A DNA stretch of 64,000 nucleotides. Source: Deltaproteobacteria bacterium. Lineage in GTDB: Bacteria; Desulfobacterota; Dissulfuribacteria; Dissulfuribacterales; QOAL01. Under the pieces are notes generated by a model. That model had not been told where the DNA came from. It did not search any database and saw only the letters and a list, made by a program, of their open reading frames with translations. The position numbers were made by a program, and so were the translations under genes. The stretch is from NCBI GenBank assembly GCA_027028245.1, contig JALVJO010000038.1:48496-112495 (forward strand), given 5' to 3'. Below are positions 45,002-53,990 of the stretch, one piece after another; the first letter of the stretch is position 1; each line of letters opens with the position of its first letter.

Positions 45002-46317
45002 TTTTTCTTCTTGGGATCAAGCTCCACATACCTGGGCTCCGCCCCTATGAAATGGGGCAGGATGCGAAAACCATCCTGGAAGACGATCCCAGTCTTTTTG
45101 GCTGCAGGCTCGTTAAAGGCCGCATGGGGATTATTCTTCACATCCAGACTGTCGTAAATGACAAAGGGCACCGGACTCTTGGCATGGGTCTTTATGGCAA
45201 CAGGGGTATAATGGTCGGTTACAATCATCATTCTGAAGGAACAGCCCATGTTCTTCAGCCCCTCGAAGACCGGCCCCACGACTTCCTTGTCAAAGTGTTC
45301 AATGGCCTTGATCTTTTCCTGGACATCTCCCAGATGTCCCGCTTCGTCCGGGGCCTCCACGTGAAGAAAGACAAAGTCCTTTTCCTTGAGTTCCCTGAGG
45401 GCTGCCCTGGCCTTGGCACCGTAATCGGTATCCAGAAAGCCCGTTGCCCCCTTGATGTCTGGTGCGTCCAGGCCTGCCCATATCCCAAGCCCCTTGATGA
45501 GATCCACTGCCGCTATGACGGTTCCTTCCAGGTCATACTGCTGGGGTATGGTGGCTACCACAGGTCTCCTGCCCTGGCCCCAGGGCCACAGGGCATTTGC
45601 AGGAAGCTTCCCCTCCTGCTGCCTCTTTTCATTAACCGGATGCCTGTGAAAGAAATTTATGGCCTTCTTGAGGACCTCGTAAAGAAGCGGTTCATCCTCG
45701 TAAACACGCCAGGCCTCGGTTACATCGTGGCCTGTGTAATCGTGGGGAGGAACAGTTGCAATGCCTTCAGGGCCCCCGCGCCAAAGCAGAAGATGACGGT
45801 AGCTCACCCCGGGGAAAAGCTCGAAAGACCTGCTTTTTACCAGCTCGGCAAGATCCGTTACGAGTATCCTGGCCTCTTCGGTGGAAATATGGCCTGCACT
45901 GTAGTCTTCCATAAAAACCCGGCCTTCCCTGAAGCTGAGTGTAACGAGATTGCACCTGAATGCCACGTCTTCCGGGTTCATGGCAACCCCCATGGCAGCG
46001 GCTTCCAGGGGCCCCCTACCCGTATAGTATTGAGCCGGATCGTAACCCAAAAGGGACATGTTGGCCACGTCACTTCCTGGTTCCATGTCGTCAGGTATGG
46101 TATTTACGAGGCCTAATTCCCCCATCCTCGTAATGAGGTCCATGAAGGGCGTTCTGGCTGCCTCCAGAACGGTCTTTCCCCCGAGTTCATCCAAGGGGAA
46201 ATCCCCCATCCCGTCTCCAAGAAGTATTATGTACTTGTCTGCTGGGTGGGGTATCCTTTTCTCTTCTATCTCCTTACCAGCTTCCTGGTCCTGCAGTTTT
46301 GCTTTTTCCTCATCCAT
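44998..46317 (-). CDS. apgM: 2,3-bisphosphoglycerate-independent phosphoglycerate mutase, archaeal type
   Basis: A 439-residue ApgM-type enzyme of the alkaline-phosphatase superfamily: LLGDGMGDFP near 31, VANMSLLGYDPAQYYTGRGPLEAAA near 84, HVEAPDEAGHLGD near 320. It interconverts 3- and 2-phosphoglycerate in glycolysis/gluconeogenesis. Lies 5 nt after hom. Confidence 0.88.
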   Translation of the reverse strand: MDEEKAKLQDQEAGKEIEEKRIPHPADKYIILLGDGMGDFPLDELGGKTVLEAARTPFMDLITRMGELGLVNTIPDDMEPGSDVANMSLLGYDPAQYYTGRGPLEAAAMGVAMNPEDVAFRCNLVTLSFREGRVFMEDYSAGHISTEEARILVTDLAELVKSRSFELFPGVSYRHLLLWRGGPEGIATVPPHDYTGHDVTEAWRVYEDEPLLYEVLKKAINFFHRHPVNEKRQQEGKLPANALWPWGQGRRPVVATIPQQYDLEGTVIAAVDLIKGLGIWAGLDAPDIKGATGFLDTDYGAKARAALRELKEKDFVFLHVEAPDEAGHLGDVQEKIKAIEHFDKEVVGPVFEGLKNMGCSFRMMIVTDHYTPVAIKTHAKSPVPFVIYDSLDVKNNPHAAFNEPAAKKTGIVFQDGFRILPHFIGAEPRYVELDPKKKK

Positions 46318-46322
46318 CCTGA

Positions 46323-47648
46323 TCAGTCCTCCAGTGCCTTTAGATCCTCTATTCTTATTATCATGGTCCTGTCCAGGACGAATTCCTGAGCATCTATTTC
46401 TTCCAGGGCCTTTCTGACCCGGCCTTCGTCGGCTTCGTGGGTAACCATGACTATGGGTACTGAGGAAGATTCCCGGCCCCTGCCCTTCTGGACCACAGAG
46501 GCTATACTTATCTGTTCTTCCCCAAGAATTCCTGCAATCCTGGAAAGCACTCCGGGCTGGTCCTTTACGGTGAAACGAAAATAGTATTTTACCCGCACCT
46601 CTTCCATGGGCCTGATCCTGGCAGATGCCACGTGTTCAAAGGGAATGGATAGGGCTGGCACCCTTTGGGTGCATCCCTTGACGAGGTTTCTGGCTATGTC
46701 CACCACGTCTGCCACGATGGCGCTTCCCGTGGGCATTTGTCCTGCACCCATGCCATAGAGCATGACCTTGCCAACGCTGTCCCCGGTAAAATAGAACGCA
46801 TTGTAAGCCCCGCGTACCTGGGACAGGAGATGATCATTGGATATCATGGTGGGGTGTATCCTCAGATCAACTATTCCGTTTTCCTGCCTGCCTATTGCAA
46901 GAAGTTTGATGCTGTAACCAAGTTCGGCTGCAAAACTTATGTCCACCGGCGTAAGGCGGCTTATGCCCTCGGTGTAAATGTCGGAAAGGCCTATCCTTTG
47001 TCCAAAGGCAAGGGTTGCCATGATTGCCAGCTTGTGGGCGGTGTCTACCCCTTCTATATCATAGGTTGGATCAGCCTCGGCATAACCCAGCCTCTGGGCC
47101 TCCTTCAAGGCATCCTGAAAAGGCAGCCCCTGGTCTGTCATACTTGTGAGGATATAATTGGCTGTGCCATTCATTATTCCCAGAACCGTGCTGATGTTGT
47201 TGGCCGCCAGCCCTTCCTTCACAGCCTTTATGCAGGGTATGCCACCGCCTACGCTTGCCTCAAAGCCTATCTCAACTCCGGCCCTTGAAGCAGCCTCAAA
47301 GATCTCGAAACCGTGTGTGGCAAGAAGGGCCTTGTTGGCCGTCACCACGTGTTTTCCACTCTCGATGGCCTTGAGCACAAAGGTCCTTGCAGGCTCCAGG
47401 CCGCCAATGAGTTCTATGAATATGTCAAGATCAGGGTCCTGAAAGAGCCTTTCAACATCATCGGTGAGAATATCAGGCGGGACGGCAAAACCGCGATCCG
47501 TTTCAAGATCCTTGTCACAGATCCACTTAAGGTTTACCGGACACCCTGCCCTTTCCTCAAGCATATCCTTTCCAGACAGCAGTATCTTGGCCGTACCGCT
47601 TCCCACTGTTCCAAAACCAAGAAGTCCAACATTCAACGTCTGTTTCAT
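46323..47648 (-). CDS. hom: Homoserine dehydrogenase
   Basis: A 441-residue NAD(P)-dependent enzyme: GLLGFGTVGSGTAKILL at the start, VTANKALLATHG near 105, GIMNGTANYILT near 165, AEADPTYDIEGVDTAHKLAIMA near 196, and a C-terminal ACT domain (from about 350) for feedback control. It makes homoserine for Thr/Met synthesis. GGAGCGGG precedes the ATG. Confidence 0.92.
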   Translation of the reverse strand: MKQTLNVGLLGFGTVGSGTAKILLSGKDMLEERAGCPVNLKWICDKDLETDRGFAVPPDILTDDVERLFQDPDLDIFIELIGGLEPARTFVLKAIESGKHVVTANKALLATHGFEIFEAASRAGVEIGFEASVGGGIPCIKAVKEGLAANNISTVLGIMNGTANYILTSMTDQGLPFQDALKEAQRLGYAEADPTYDIEGVDTAHKLAIMATLAFGQRIGLSDIYTEGISRLTPVDISFAAELGYSIKLLAIGRQENGIVDLRIHPTMISNDHLLSQVRGAYNAFYFTGDSVGKVMLYGMGAGQMPTGSAIVADVVDIARNLVKGCTQRVPALSIPFEHVASARIRPMEEVRVKYYFRFTVKDQPGVLSRIAGILGEEQISIASVVQKGRGRESSSVPIVMVTHEADEGRVRKALEEIDAQEFVLDRTMIIRIEDLKALED

Positions 47649-47790
47649 TTCCCGCTCCAGTTACCGGACCTGTCCCGGACAGGATATTTTTTATGAAGCC
47701 AAGATAGAGATGGAAAAGGTCCTCGAACCTGCAAAAGGCCTAAAAGGATTAATTTCCATAATTTCACAATAAGTCTGTGCAAATTCTCAT

Positions 47791-47898
47791 GTATCTGCTT
47801 ACAAGGTACGGAAGATACAAGACGGAGGTCGCGCTGGAGGTACAACGCGTACTTCAAGCGTCTGATCCTGCCAGATGCGCCTGCCTGTGAGCAGATAC
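47791..47898. repeat. Palindromic repeat, copy 1 (108 bp)
   Basis: The ends are inverted repeats (GTATCTGCTTACAAGG and CCTGTGAGCAGATAC), the centre carries GTACTTCAAGCG, and the sequence is related to 50602-50707. It would form a large cruciform or RNA hairpin in the divergent hom/ABC-transporter promoter region. Confidence 0.65.
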
Positions 47899-48075
47899 TA
47901 ATTTCCAGGTCAGGATACTCTAAACATTTAAAAACCTTGAAGCAACCCTTTGGATGCTAACCGTTTTTTTCATCCTCTTTTGGAGCCAGGCGGATTGCAG
48001 GCTGAAGATTTCGTTTGAACCATCAGAAACCAGTCAGCACTCAGCTTCAGCCATGAAACAGCCGATAAATATTAT

Positions 48076-49053
48076 GTGAATTGCAGCCCTAAAAAATATA
48101 AGATATCACCTGAAGCCGGTGCGCTCCTGGCAGCATCTGCATGGATCGTATTGATCTCGTGCCTGCATCTTTTCATAACTGCCCAGGGGAATCCCGGGAA
48201 AAAAATACGGGTGGGTTTTCTGCCCATTACCTGTCACCTCCTGCTGCCTGTGGCAATGGAACGAAACAAGTGGTTTGCAAAACGGGTGGAAACCGTAAAA
48301 TTCACGTCCTGGCCCGACATGATCGAATCCATAAAGGGAAAGGAGCTGGATGCGGCCTTTATTCTGGCACCAATTGCCCTTTCCCTCATGAGCCAGGATG
48401 TGCCGGTAGATATAGCGCTCCTCGGTCACAGGAACGGGACATGCCTGGTCACGTCCAAAAAGGAAGATATAAAGACTGCCAGGGAACTTTTGGGGAAAAC
48501 AGTTGCAATACCAATAAGATTCAGCACCCAGAATCTGGCCCTTCAGCAGTTTCTGCGGAAAAACGGCGTTGACCCCAAATACCTGAACCTCGTGGAGCTT
48601 CCTCCTCCTGATATGCCCTCGGCACTGGCATCAGGTGCCATAGACGCCTACATAGTAGGAGAGCCATATGCAGCCCAGGCGGAAATTGCCGGAGCCGGAA
48701 AAATACTCCACCGTATCCAGGACCTTTGGCCCAATTTTATTTCAAGTGTCCTGATAGTCAGGAACGATGCCCTTGAGGAACACAAAAAAGAGCTAAACCA
48801 GATTATCAGCATACTCTATTCCCAGGGTGAATGGATAGAAAACCACCGGGACAGTGCAGCGCAGATAGGGGCAGCATTTTTTGGCCTTCCCGATGAACTG
48901 CTCTTAAGGGTGCTTGAGGCCTCTCCCAGGCGCGTGAGCTACCGGGCTCTTACGCCCAAGCTCCGTGAATTGAACGAGATTGGAGGCCTCATGGTAAAAT
49001 ACGGCCTGTTGAAGCAAAGGCCGCCTTGCAGGATCTATAAAAAATGGCACTGA
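48076..49053 (+). CDS. ABC transporter substrate-binding protein (NitT/TauT/SsuA-like)
   Basis: A 325-residue protein starting at GTG 48076 with an N-terminal membrane/signal segment (about 17-36), then a NMT1/SsuA-type core (IRVGFLPITCHLLLPVAMERNKWFAKR; LDAAFILAPIALSL; GAIDAYIVGEPYAAQAEIAG). It would capture a small organic or sulfur compound and hand it to the permease/ATPase that follow. Ligand unknown. Confidence 0.8.
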   Translation: MNCSPKKYKISPEAGALLAASAWIVLISCLHLFITAQGNPGKKIRVGFLPITCHLLLPVAMERNKWFAKRVETVKFTSWPDMIESIKGKELDAAFILAPIALSLMSQDVPVDIALLGHRNGTCLVTSKKEDIKTARELLGKTVAIPIRFSTQNLALQQFLRKNGVDPKYLNLVELPPPDMPSALASGAIDAYIVGEPYAAQAEIAGAGKILHRIQDLWPNFISSVLIVRNDALEEHKKELNQIISILYSQGEWIENHRDSAAQIGAAFFGLPDELLLRVLEASPRRVSYRALTPKLRELNEIGGLMVKYGLLKQRPPCRIYKKWH

Positions 49054-49802
49054 ACCACATGAAATTCTTCTATGGGTTTATCCTGATTATTGCCGTTTGG
49101 ACAGGGATCCGGCAGGCCTTTGAGATTCCTTCATATCTTCTGCCAGGACCAATGGAAGTCAGCAGGGCGCTCTTGGAAACGGCAGAAAGCGGTCAGCTGT
49201 TCAGGAGCACTGTGGCAAGCCTTTACAGGGTCACCTGGGGCTTTTATCTGGCAGTGCTTACCGCTGTGCCCCTTGGCCTGGCAATGGGACGCCTGGAGAA
49301 GCTCAGGGATATAATGAACCCGGTGATACAATTTTTAAGGCCCATATCACCCCTGGCATGGATACCAATGGCCCTTATGTGGTTCGGCATCGGGGACAAG
49401 CCGGCCATTTTCCTCATCTATCTTTCTGCCTTTTTCCCCATGGTGGTCTTTACCGTAAGCGGTGTAGCCGGGATAAATAAGACTTTCCTGCGTGTTGCTG
49501 AAAATTTCGGACTAAAGGGCCGGCACCTTTACCTGAAGGTAATTCTTCCTGCAGCCATGCCGGAGATAATCGTAGGCCTGAGGATCACCCTGGGCACCGC
49601 ATGGCTCGTTATCGTTGCCGCAGAGATGATAGCAGTAAAATCCGGCCTCGGATACCTGATCATAGATGCCAGAAACTCTCTCAGGATGGACAAGGTAGTG
49701 GCAGGTATGTTTGTTATAGGGATCATAGGCTTGGCCCTTGATCACCTGATAAGACTCCTGGAGGAACTTCCCTGGGTTGAATGGAGCAGAAAGAGAAGAT
49801 GA
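49044..49802 (+). CDS. ABC transporter permease (SsuC/TauC-like)
   Basis: A 252-residue inner-membrane protein with about six helices and the EAA-type loop (ENFGLKGRHLYLKVILPAAMPEIIVGLR, about 152-180). Overlaps the preceding gene by 10 nt and the ATPase by ATGA. Partner of the binding protein. Confidence 0.85.
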   Translation: MALNHMKFFYGFILIIAVWTGIRQAFEIPSYLLPGPMEVSRALLETAESGQLFRSTVASLYRVTWGFYLAVLTAVPLGLAMGRLEKLRDIMNPVIQFLRPISPLAWIPMALMWFGIGDKPAIFLIYLSAFFPMVVFTVSGVAGINKTFLRVAENFGLKGRHLYLKVILPAAMPEIIVGLRITLGTAWLVIVAAEMIAVKSGLGYLIIDARNSLRMDKVVAGMFVIGIIGLALDHLIRLLEELPWVEWSRKRR

Positions 49803-50587
49803 CCAAGATCCTGGTAAAAGGGCTTAAAAAGACCTTTTTGGAACGGAGAAGCCGTCTCAGGTATCCAGGCCAGTGCCACCACCGTGAGACCTGCCTGGTC
49901 CTTGACAATCTGACCTTTTCCGTGGATCAGGGCAGTTTTACCTGTTTTGTCGGCCCTTCCGGTTGCGGAAAATCCACACTTCTAAGGATAATCGCAGGCT
50001 TTGAATCAAAGAATGAAGGAACAGTCCTTATTGATGGAAAGGTCCTCCATGCACCCAGTGAAAAACACGTGTTTGTATTCCAGGAAGACGGGCTCTTCCC
50101 CTGGCTCACTGCGTGGCAGAACGTGGCCATCGGGGCACGCCGCATAACTGATCCTGAGAAGAGAACCCACGAAATAGAAGAACACATTGAACTTGTGGGC
50201 CTTTCCGGCTTTGAAGATCACTATCCCCACGAACTTTCAGGCGGCATGAAAAGAAGGGCAGAGGTGGCCCGGGCTCTCATTGTGGAGCCGGATATACTTT
50301 TCATGGATGAGCCCTTTGGAGCACTGGATTTTGTCACCAGGCTTCAGATGCGCGAGGAAATGGTAAACGTCCATACCATGTACGACATGACCATCCTTTT
50401 CATCACCCACGACATTGATGAAGCACTTCAGCTCGGCGACCAGGTCATAGTGCTGAGCGATCGGCCTGCCAGGATAAATGCAGACATCAAGCTGGACTTT
50501 CCCCACCCCAGGGATCTGACCACCGGCTCCATTGCCGAGATCAGAAAAGAGATATACTACCAGATGGGACTGCACCCTGCCCTTTAG
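49799..50587 (+). CDS. ABC transporter ATPase (SsuB/TauB-like)
   Basis: A 262-residue ATPase with Walker A GPSGCGKST near 59, Q-loop, signature LSGGMKRRAEVARAL near 150 and Walker B ILFMDEPFGALD near 173. The start at 49799 is chosen from the ATGA overlap with the permease. Confidence 0.88.
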   Translation: MTKILVKGLKKTFLERRSRLRYPGQCHHRETCLVLDNLTFSVDQGSFTCFVGPSGCGKSTLLRIIAGFESKNEGTVLIDGKVLHAPSEKHVFVFQEDGLFPWLTAWQNVAIGARRITDPEKRTHEIEEHIELVGLSGFEDHYPHELSGGMKRRAEVARALIVEPDILFMDEPFGALDFVTRLQMREEMVNVHTMYDMTILFITHDIDEALQLGDQVIVLSDRPARINADIKLDFPHPRDLTTGSIAEIRKEIYYQMGLHPAL

Positions 50588-50601
50588 AACCAATCAGGCG
50601 T

Positions 50602-50707
50602 TAAGCGTTCAGAGGGTACCACATCTGCTGTGTTGGCGGGCGCTTGAAGTACAGGGAGTACGACTACACACCCGCCGCCTTGCATCTGCGGCACCTTCTG
50701 AACGCTT
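50602..50707. repeat. Palindromic repeat, copy 2 (106 bp)
   Basis: Nearly the entire 106 bp is an imperfect palindrome (TAAGCGTTCAGAGGGTACC at one end, mirrored at the other), with a core related to 47791-47898. Between two convergent genes; may serve as a two-way terminator or be a small mobile element. Confidence 0.65.
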
Positions 50708-50761
50708 ATAGAATGGGGAGGGTATGCAACAAAACTCGACATAACCCTGTGATCAGTTACA

Positions 50762-51361
50762 TCAGGCGGCAAGGGCTGGCTTCACATAGGGCTGGACCCT
50801 GTAAGGTGCACCGGAGGGAAGGATGCCCCTGATCTTTTCAATATCCTCGTGGTCCAAGAGGCCGGGCACAAAGGTTGTCCTGAAAAGACACCTGATGCCG
50901 CAGTCCAGTATTAGCTTCACGGATTGTTCAAGGACGCCGGTATCTACGGGCCTTCCAGCCAGGACATGATATTTTTCCCAGGGCGCCTTTACATCCATTG
51001 CCACAAAATCCAGGAGATCTTTCTCTAAGAGCCTCTTTAGAACCTTGGGCCTGCTGCCGTTTGTATCCAGTTTGACCTTGAGGCCAAGGGCCTTGACCTG
51101 TTCCAGGAAATCGTCAAGATCTTGCTGAAGCGTGGGTTCTCCCCCGCTTACCACAAGGGCAGTGACCTTGCCCTTTCTTCGGGACAAAAAGCTTAGGATC
51201 TTCTCTGTCCCTGCTTCAGCAGCCTCAGGAGATGAACGGGGAATCAAAGGTCTGTTATGGCAAAAGGGGCAGGAGAAATTGCAGCCTTGTACAAAACAGG
51301 TAGCTGCAATCTCCCCTGGAAAATCCGACAGGGTAAAGGGAACAAGCCCTCCTATCTGCAT
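50762..51361 (-). CDS. nrdG: Anaerobic ribonucleotide reductase activating protein
   Basis: A 199-residue radical-SAM enzyme. The 4Fe-4S motif CNFSCPFC is near 27-34, followed by VSGGEPTLQ near 71. It installs the glycyl radical of NrdD, encoded 7 nt upstream. Length and motif fit the NrdG/PflA type. Confidence 0.88.
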   Translation of the reverse strand: MQIGGLVPFTLSDFPGEIAATCFVQGCNFSCPFCHNRPLIPRSSPEAAEAGTEKILSFLSRRKGKVTALVVSGGEPTLQQDLDDFLEQVKALGLKVKLDTNGSRPKVLKRLLEKDLLDFVAMDVKAPWEKYHVLAGRPVDTGVLEQSVKLILDCGIRCLFRTTFVPGLLDHEDIEKIRGILPSGAPYRVQPYVKPALAA

Positions 51362-51368
51362 GAATGAC

Positions 51369-53501
51369 TCAAGCCCCCTTGACCCTGAATCTCTTCCTGA
51401 TGGTAAACTCTGCCCGCTTTCCGTCGTTCCACTGGTTCACAGGGCGAAGATAACCCACCACCCTTGAATACACCTCGGTATTCTGCCCGCAGTCCGGGCA
51501 GATCTCCTTTTCTCCGCTGAGATAGCCGTGCTCCGGACAGATGGAAAAGGAAGGAGTTATGGTGAAATAAGGAAGAGAATAATTATGGCAGACCATTTTC
51601 ACAAAATTTCTCACGCTTTCAGGGTCAGGGGCTGCCTCTCCGAGAAACACATGAAGGACAGTACCGCCTGTATAGCGGGACTGGAGCGGCTCCTGCAGTT
51701 CCAGTACCTGTATGATATCGTCTGAGAAGTTCACAGGAAGCTGGGTTGAATTGGTATAGAAAGGGGTTCCGGTTGCTTCCATGTTGCCGACCCTTATGGC
51801 CGGAAACCTCTTCTGGTCAATCCTTGCAAGTCGGTAGGCGGTCCCTTCTCCAGGAGTGGCCTCCAGGTTGTAGAGGTTTCCCGTCTCTTCCTGAAAGACC
51901 ACCAGGCGGTCCCTGATGAAGTCCAGCACCTTCTGTGTGAATTCCACTGCCTCGGGGTCAGAAAGATCCTTGCCAAGGAAGTTCAGGCAGCCCTCGTTCA
52001 TGCCGATGAGGCCTATGGTTGAAAAGTGGTTGCTCCAGTATCTGTCAAAACGCCTCTTCACGTTTCTGAGATAGAATTTCGTATAGGGATAAAGACCCTG
52101 CTCGGCAAACTGTTCCAGCACCTTTCTCTTGCTCTCCAGGCTGGTTCGTGCAATCTCCATGAGCCTTTCCACCTGGTCCAGGAAATCGTCCTCGGTCCCG
52201 GCCCTGTAGCCTACAGCTGCCATGTTGAGGGTAACGACACCGATGGAACCGGTCAGGGGATTGGCTCCGAACAGGCCTCCGCCCCTTCTTTCAAGGGTCC
52301 TGACGTCCAGGCGCAGGCGGCAGCACATGGAACGGGCGTCATCGGGAGACATGTCGGAATTGACGAAGTTGGCAAAATAGGGAATGCCGTATTTTGCAGT
52401 GACCTCCCATAGTCGTTCTATGCCCGGGTTGTCCCAGTTGAAGTCCTCGGTGATATTATAAGTGGGTATTGGAAATGTAAAAACCCTGCCTCTGGCATCT
52501 CCCTCGGCCATGACTTCCAGGAATGCCTGGTTGAAGATATTCATCTCTTCCTGAAATTCAGAATAGGTCTCGGGCCTATACTCACCGCCTATTACAACGT
52601 GCTGGTCCTTCAGGGTCTCAGGCGGTTCAAGGTCCATTGTGAGGTTGGTGAAAGGTGTCTGGAAACCAACCCTTGTGGGCACGTTTATATTGAATACAAA
52701 TTCCTGGAGGGCCTGTTTCACCTCGCGGTAGGACAGATTGTCATAGCGTACAAAGGGGGCAAGCAGGGTGTCAAAATTGGCAAAGGCCTGGGCCCCGGCT
52801 GCCTCTCCCTGAAGTGTATAAAAAAAGTTGACAATCTGCCCAAGGGCACTTCTGAAATGTTTGGCAGGACTACTTTCCGCCTTGCCCGGCGCTCCGCGGA
52901 AGCCCGACAGCAAAAGATCCTGGAGATCCCAGCCCACGCAGTAGACAGAAAGCAGGCCCAGATCGTGAATGTGAAGATCCCCCGAGAGGTGAGCTTCCCG
53001 AACTTCCGGGGTATAGATCTTGTTCAGCCAGTAGGTCTTTGTGATCTCGCTTGATACATAGTTGTTAAGGCCCTGGAGGGAATAGGCCATGTTGCTGTTT
53101 TCCTTGACCTTCCAGTCCAGGCGTTCCAGGTATTTTTCTATCAGATCCATGTCTGCCTTCTGGATCATCTCCCTGATCCTGGCATGCTGGTCCCGGTAGA
53201 GAATATAGGCCTTTGCGGTACGCTTGAACGGAGATGCCAGAAGTACTTCCTCTACAAGATCCTGTATCTCCTCAACGCTTGGCAGGGATTGCTCAAATAC
53301 ATTCTGGGCCAGGGTCATGACCCGTATGGTAAGGCGGCGGGCTTCAACTTCACCAAATTCCCCCGTAGCCCTGCCGGCCTTCAAGATGGCACCTGTAATC
53401 TTCGAGCTTGCAAAGGGTACAACCCGGCCGTCTCTTTTTATTATCCTGTCAAAAATGACCGGAGAGCTTTCAACACCTGTCATCCCCTGTCTGATATTCA
53501 T
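51369..53501 (-). CDS. nrdD: Anaerobic ribonucleoside-triphosphate reductase
   Basis: A 710-residue glycyl-radical enzyme that makes dNTPs without oxygen. The start at 53501 is set by AGGAGGGG just upstream; an open frame extends further but has no ribosome site. It has an ATP-cone domain at the N-terminus (KRDGRVVPFASSKITGAILKA), a core with LHIHDLG and GSIGVVTLN, a zinc-type CPEHG...CPDC site near 665-680 and the radical site RVVGYLR near 690. Confidence 0.93.
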   Translation of the reverse strand: MNIRQGMTGVESSPVIFDRIIKRDGRVVPFASSKITGAILKAGRATGEFGEVEARRLTIRVMTLAQNVFEQSLPSVEEIQDLVEEVLLASPFKRTAKAYILYRDQHARIREMIQKADMDLIEKYLERLDWKVKENSNMAYSLQGLNNYVSSEITKTYWLNKIYTPEVREAHLSGDLHIHDLGLLSVYCVGWDLQDLLLSGFRGAPGKAESSPAKHFRSALGQIVNFFYTLQGEAAGAQAFANFDTLLAPFVRYDNLSYREVKQALQEFVFNINVPTRVGFQTPFTNLTMDLEPPETLKDQHVVIGGEYRPETYSEFQEEMNIFNQAFLEVMAEGDARGRVFTFPIPTYNITEDFNWDNPGIERLWEVTAKYGIPYFANFVNSDMSPDDARSMCCRLRLDVRTLERRGGGLFGANPLTGSIGVVTLNMAAVGYRAGTEDDFLDQVERLMEIARTSLESKRKVLEQFAEQGLYPYTKFYLRNVKRRFDRYWSNHFSTIGLIGMNEGCLNFLGKDLSDPEAVEFTQKVLDFIRDRLVVFQEETGNLYNLEATPGEGTAYRLARIDQKRFPAIRVGNMEATGTPFYTNSTQLPVNFSDDIIQVLELQEPLQSRYTGGTVLHVFLGEAAPDPESVRNFVKMVCHNYSLPYFTITPSFSICPEHGYLSGEKEICPDCGQNTEVYSRVVGYLRPVNQWNDGKRAEFTIRKRFRVKGA

Positions 53502-53749
53502 CAACCCCTCCTGAACTCTTCCATTTTTTGAATACATCTTAAAATCGTTGATTTTCGACGCCCACATCATGTTGGATATCCTTTGATGGTGCACCACTAT
53601 ATATCGTGGAATAAACCCTTCGTCAAGGGGGCAAGATATTTCAGGGCAAATGATCAAAAAAGAGATTTGGGGGCTTGATAAAAACAGACAAAAATCGCCC
53701 CTTCTAGACCACAAACAGGAGCGTTTTCATAAGATTGGCAGATAAGGCC
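53502..53749. other. Intergenic region before nrdD
   Basis: About 250 bp. A TTGA...TTGTCA type AT-rich stretch likely includes the nrd promoter. No gene supported. Confidence 0.4.
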
Positions 53750-53973
53750 GGGAGCATTCCCAGTTTGTCCCTGGACGAAGAAGGGCAAGGATCGGTGCAT
53801 TTCTTTCAAGGTTCACCAAGCCGCTGTGCAAGTTTCAAATTCTTCTCGAATACAGACATCGCCAATCACAACGGCTTGACTGCGGCTCAAGTTGGCTTCC
53901 TTGTGGTGAAACCTTTCAAGAAATACCCCTTCGTTGCCAGTAGCACAAATGGGGACAAACCTGGAATGCTCCC
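53750..53973 (+). repeat. MITE-like element, copy B (224 bp)
   Basis: Matches 28801-29025 in the opposite direction. Starts GGGAGCATTCC and ends GGAATGCTCCC, giving terminal inverted repeats of about 20 bp including AGTTTGTCCC. It carries no intact gene. It lies 17 nt after the stop of the MCP gene on the minus strand, so it also is at a gene's 3' end. Confidence 0.65.
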
Positions 53974-53990
53974 CATAGGCCAAAGGGAGG

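Noticed and set aside
45052-46116. Plus-strand open frame of 354 codons
   Set aside because: Antisense to apgM, whose motifs are complete on the minus strand.
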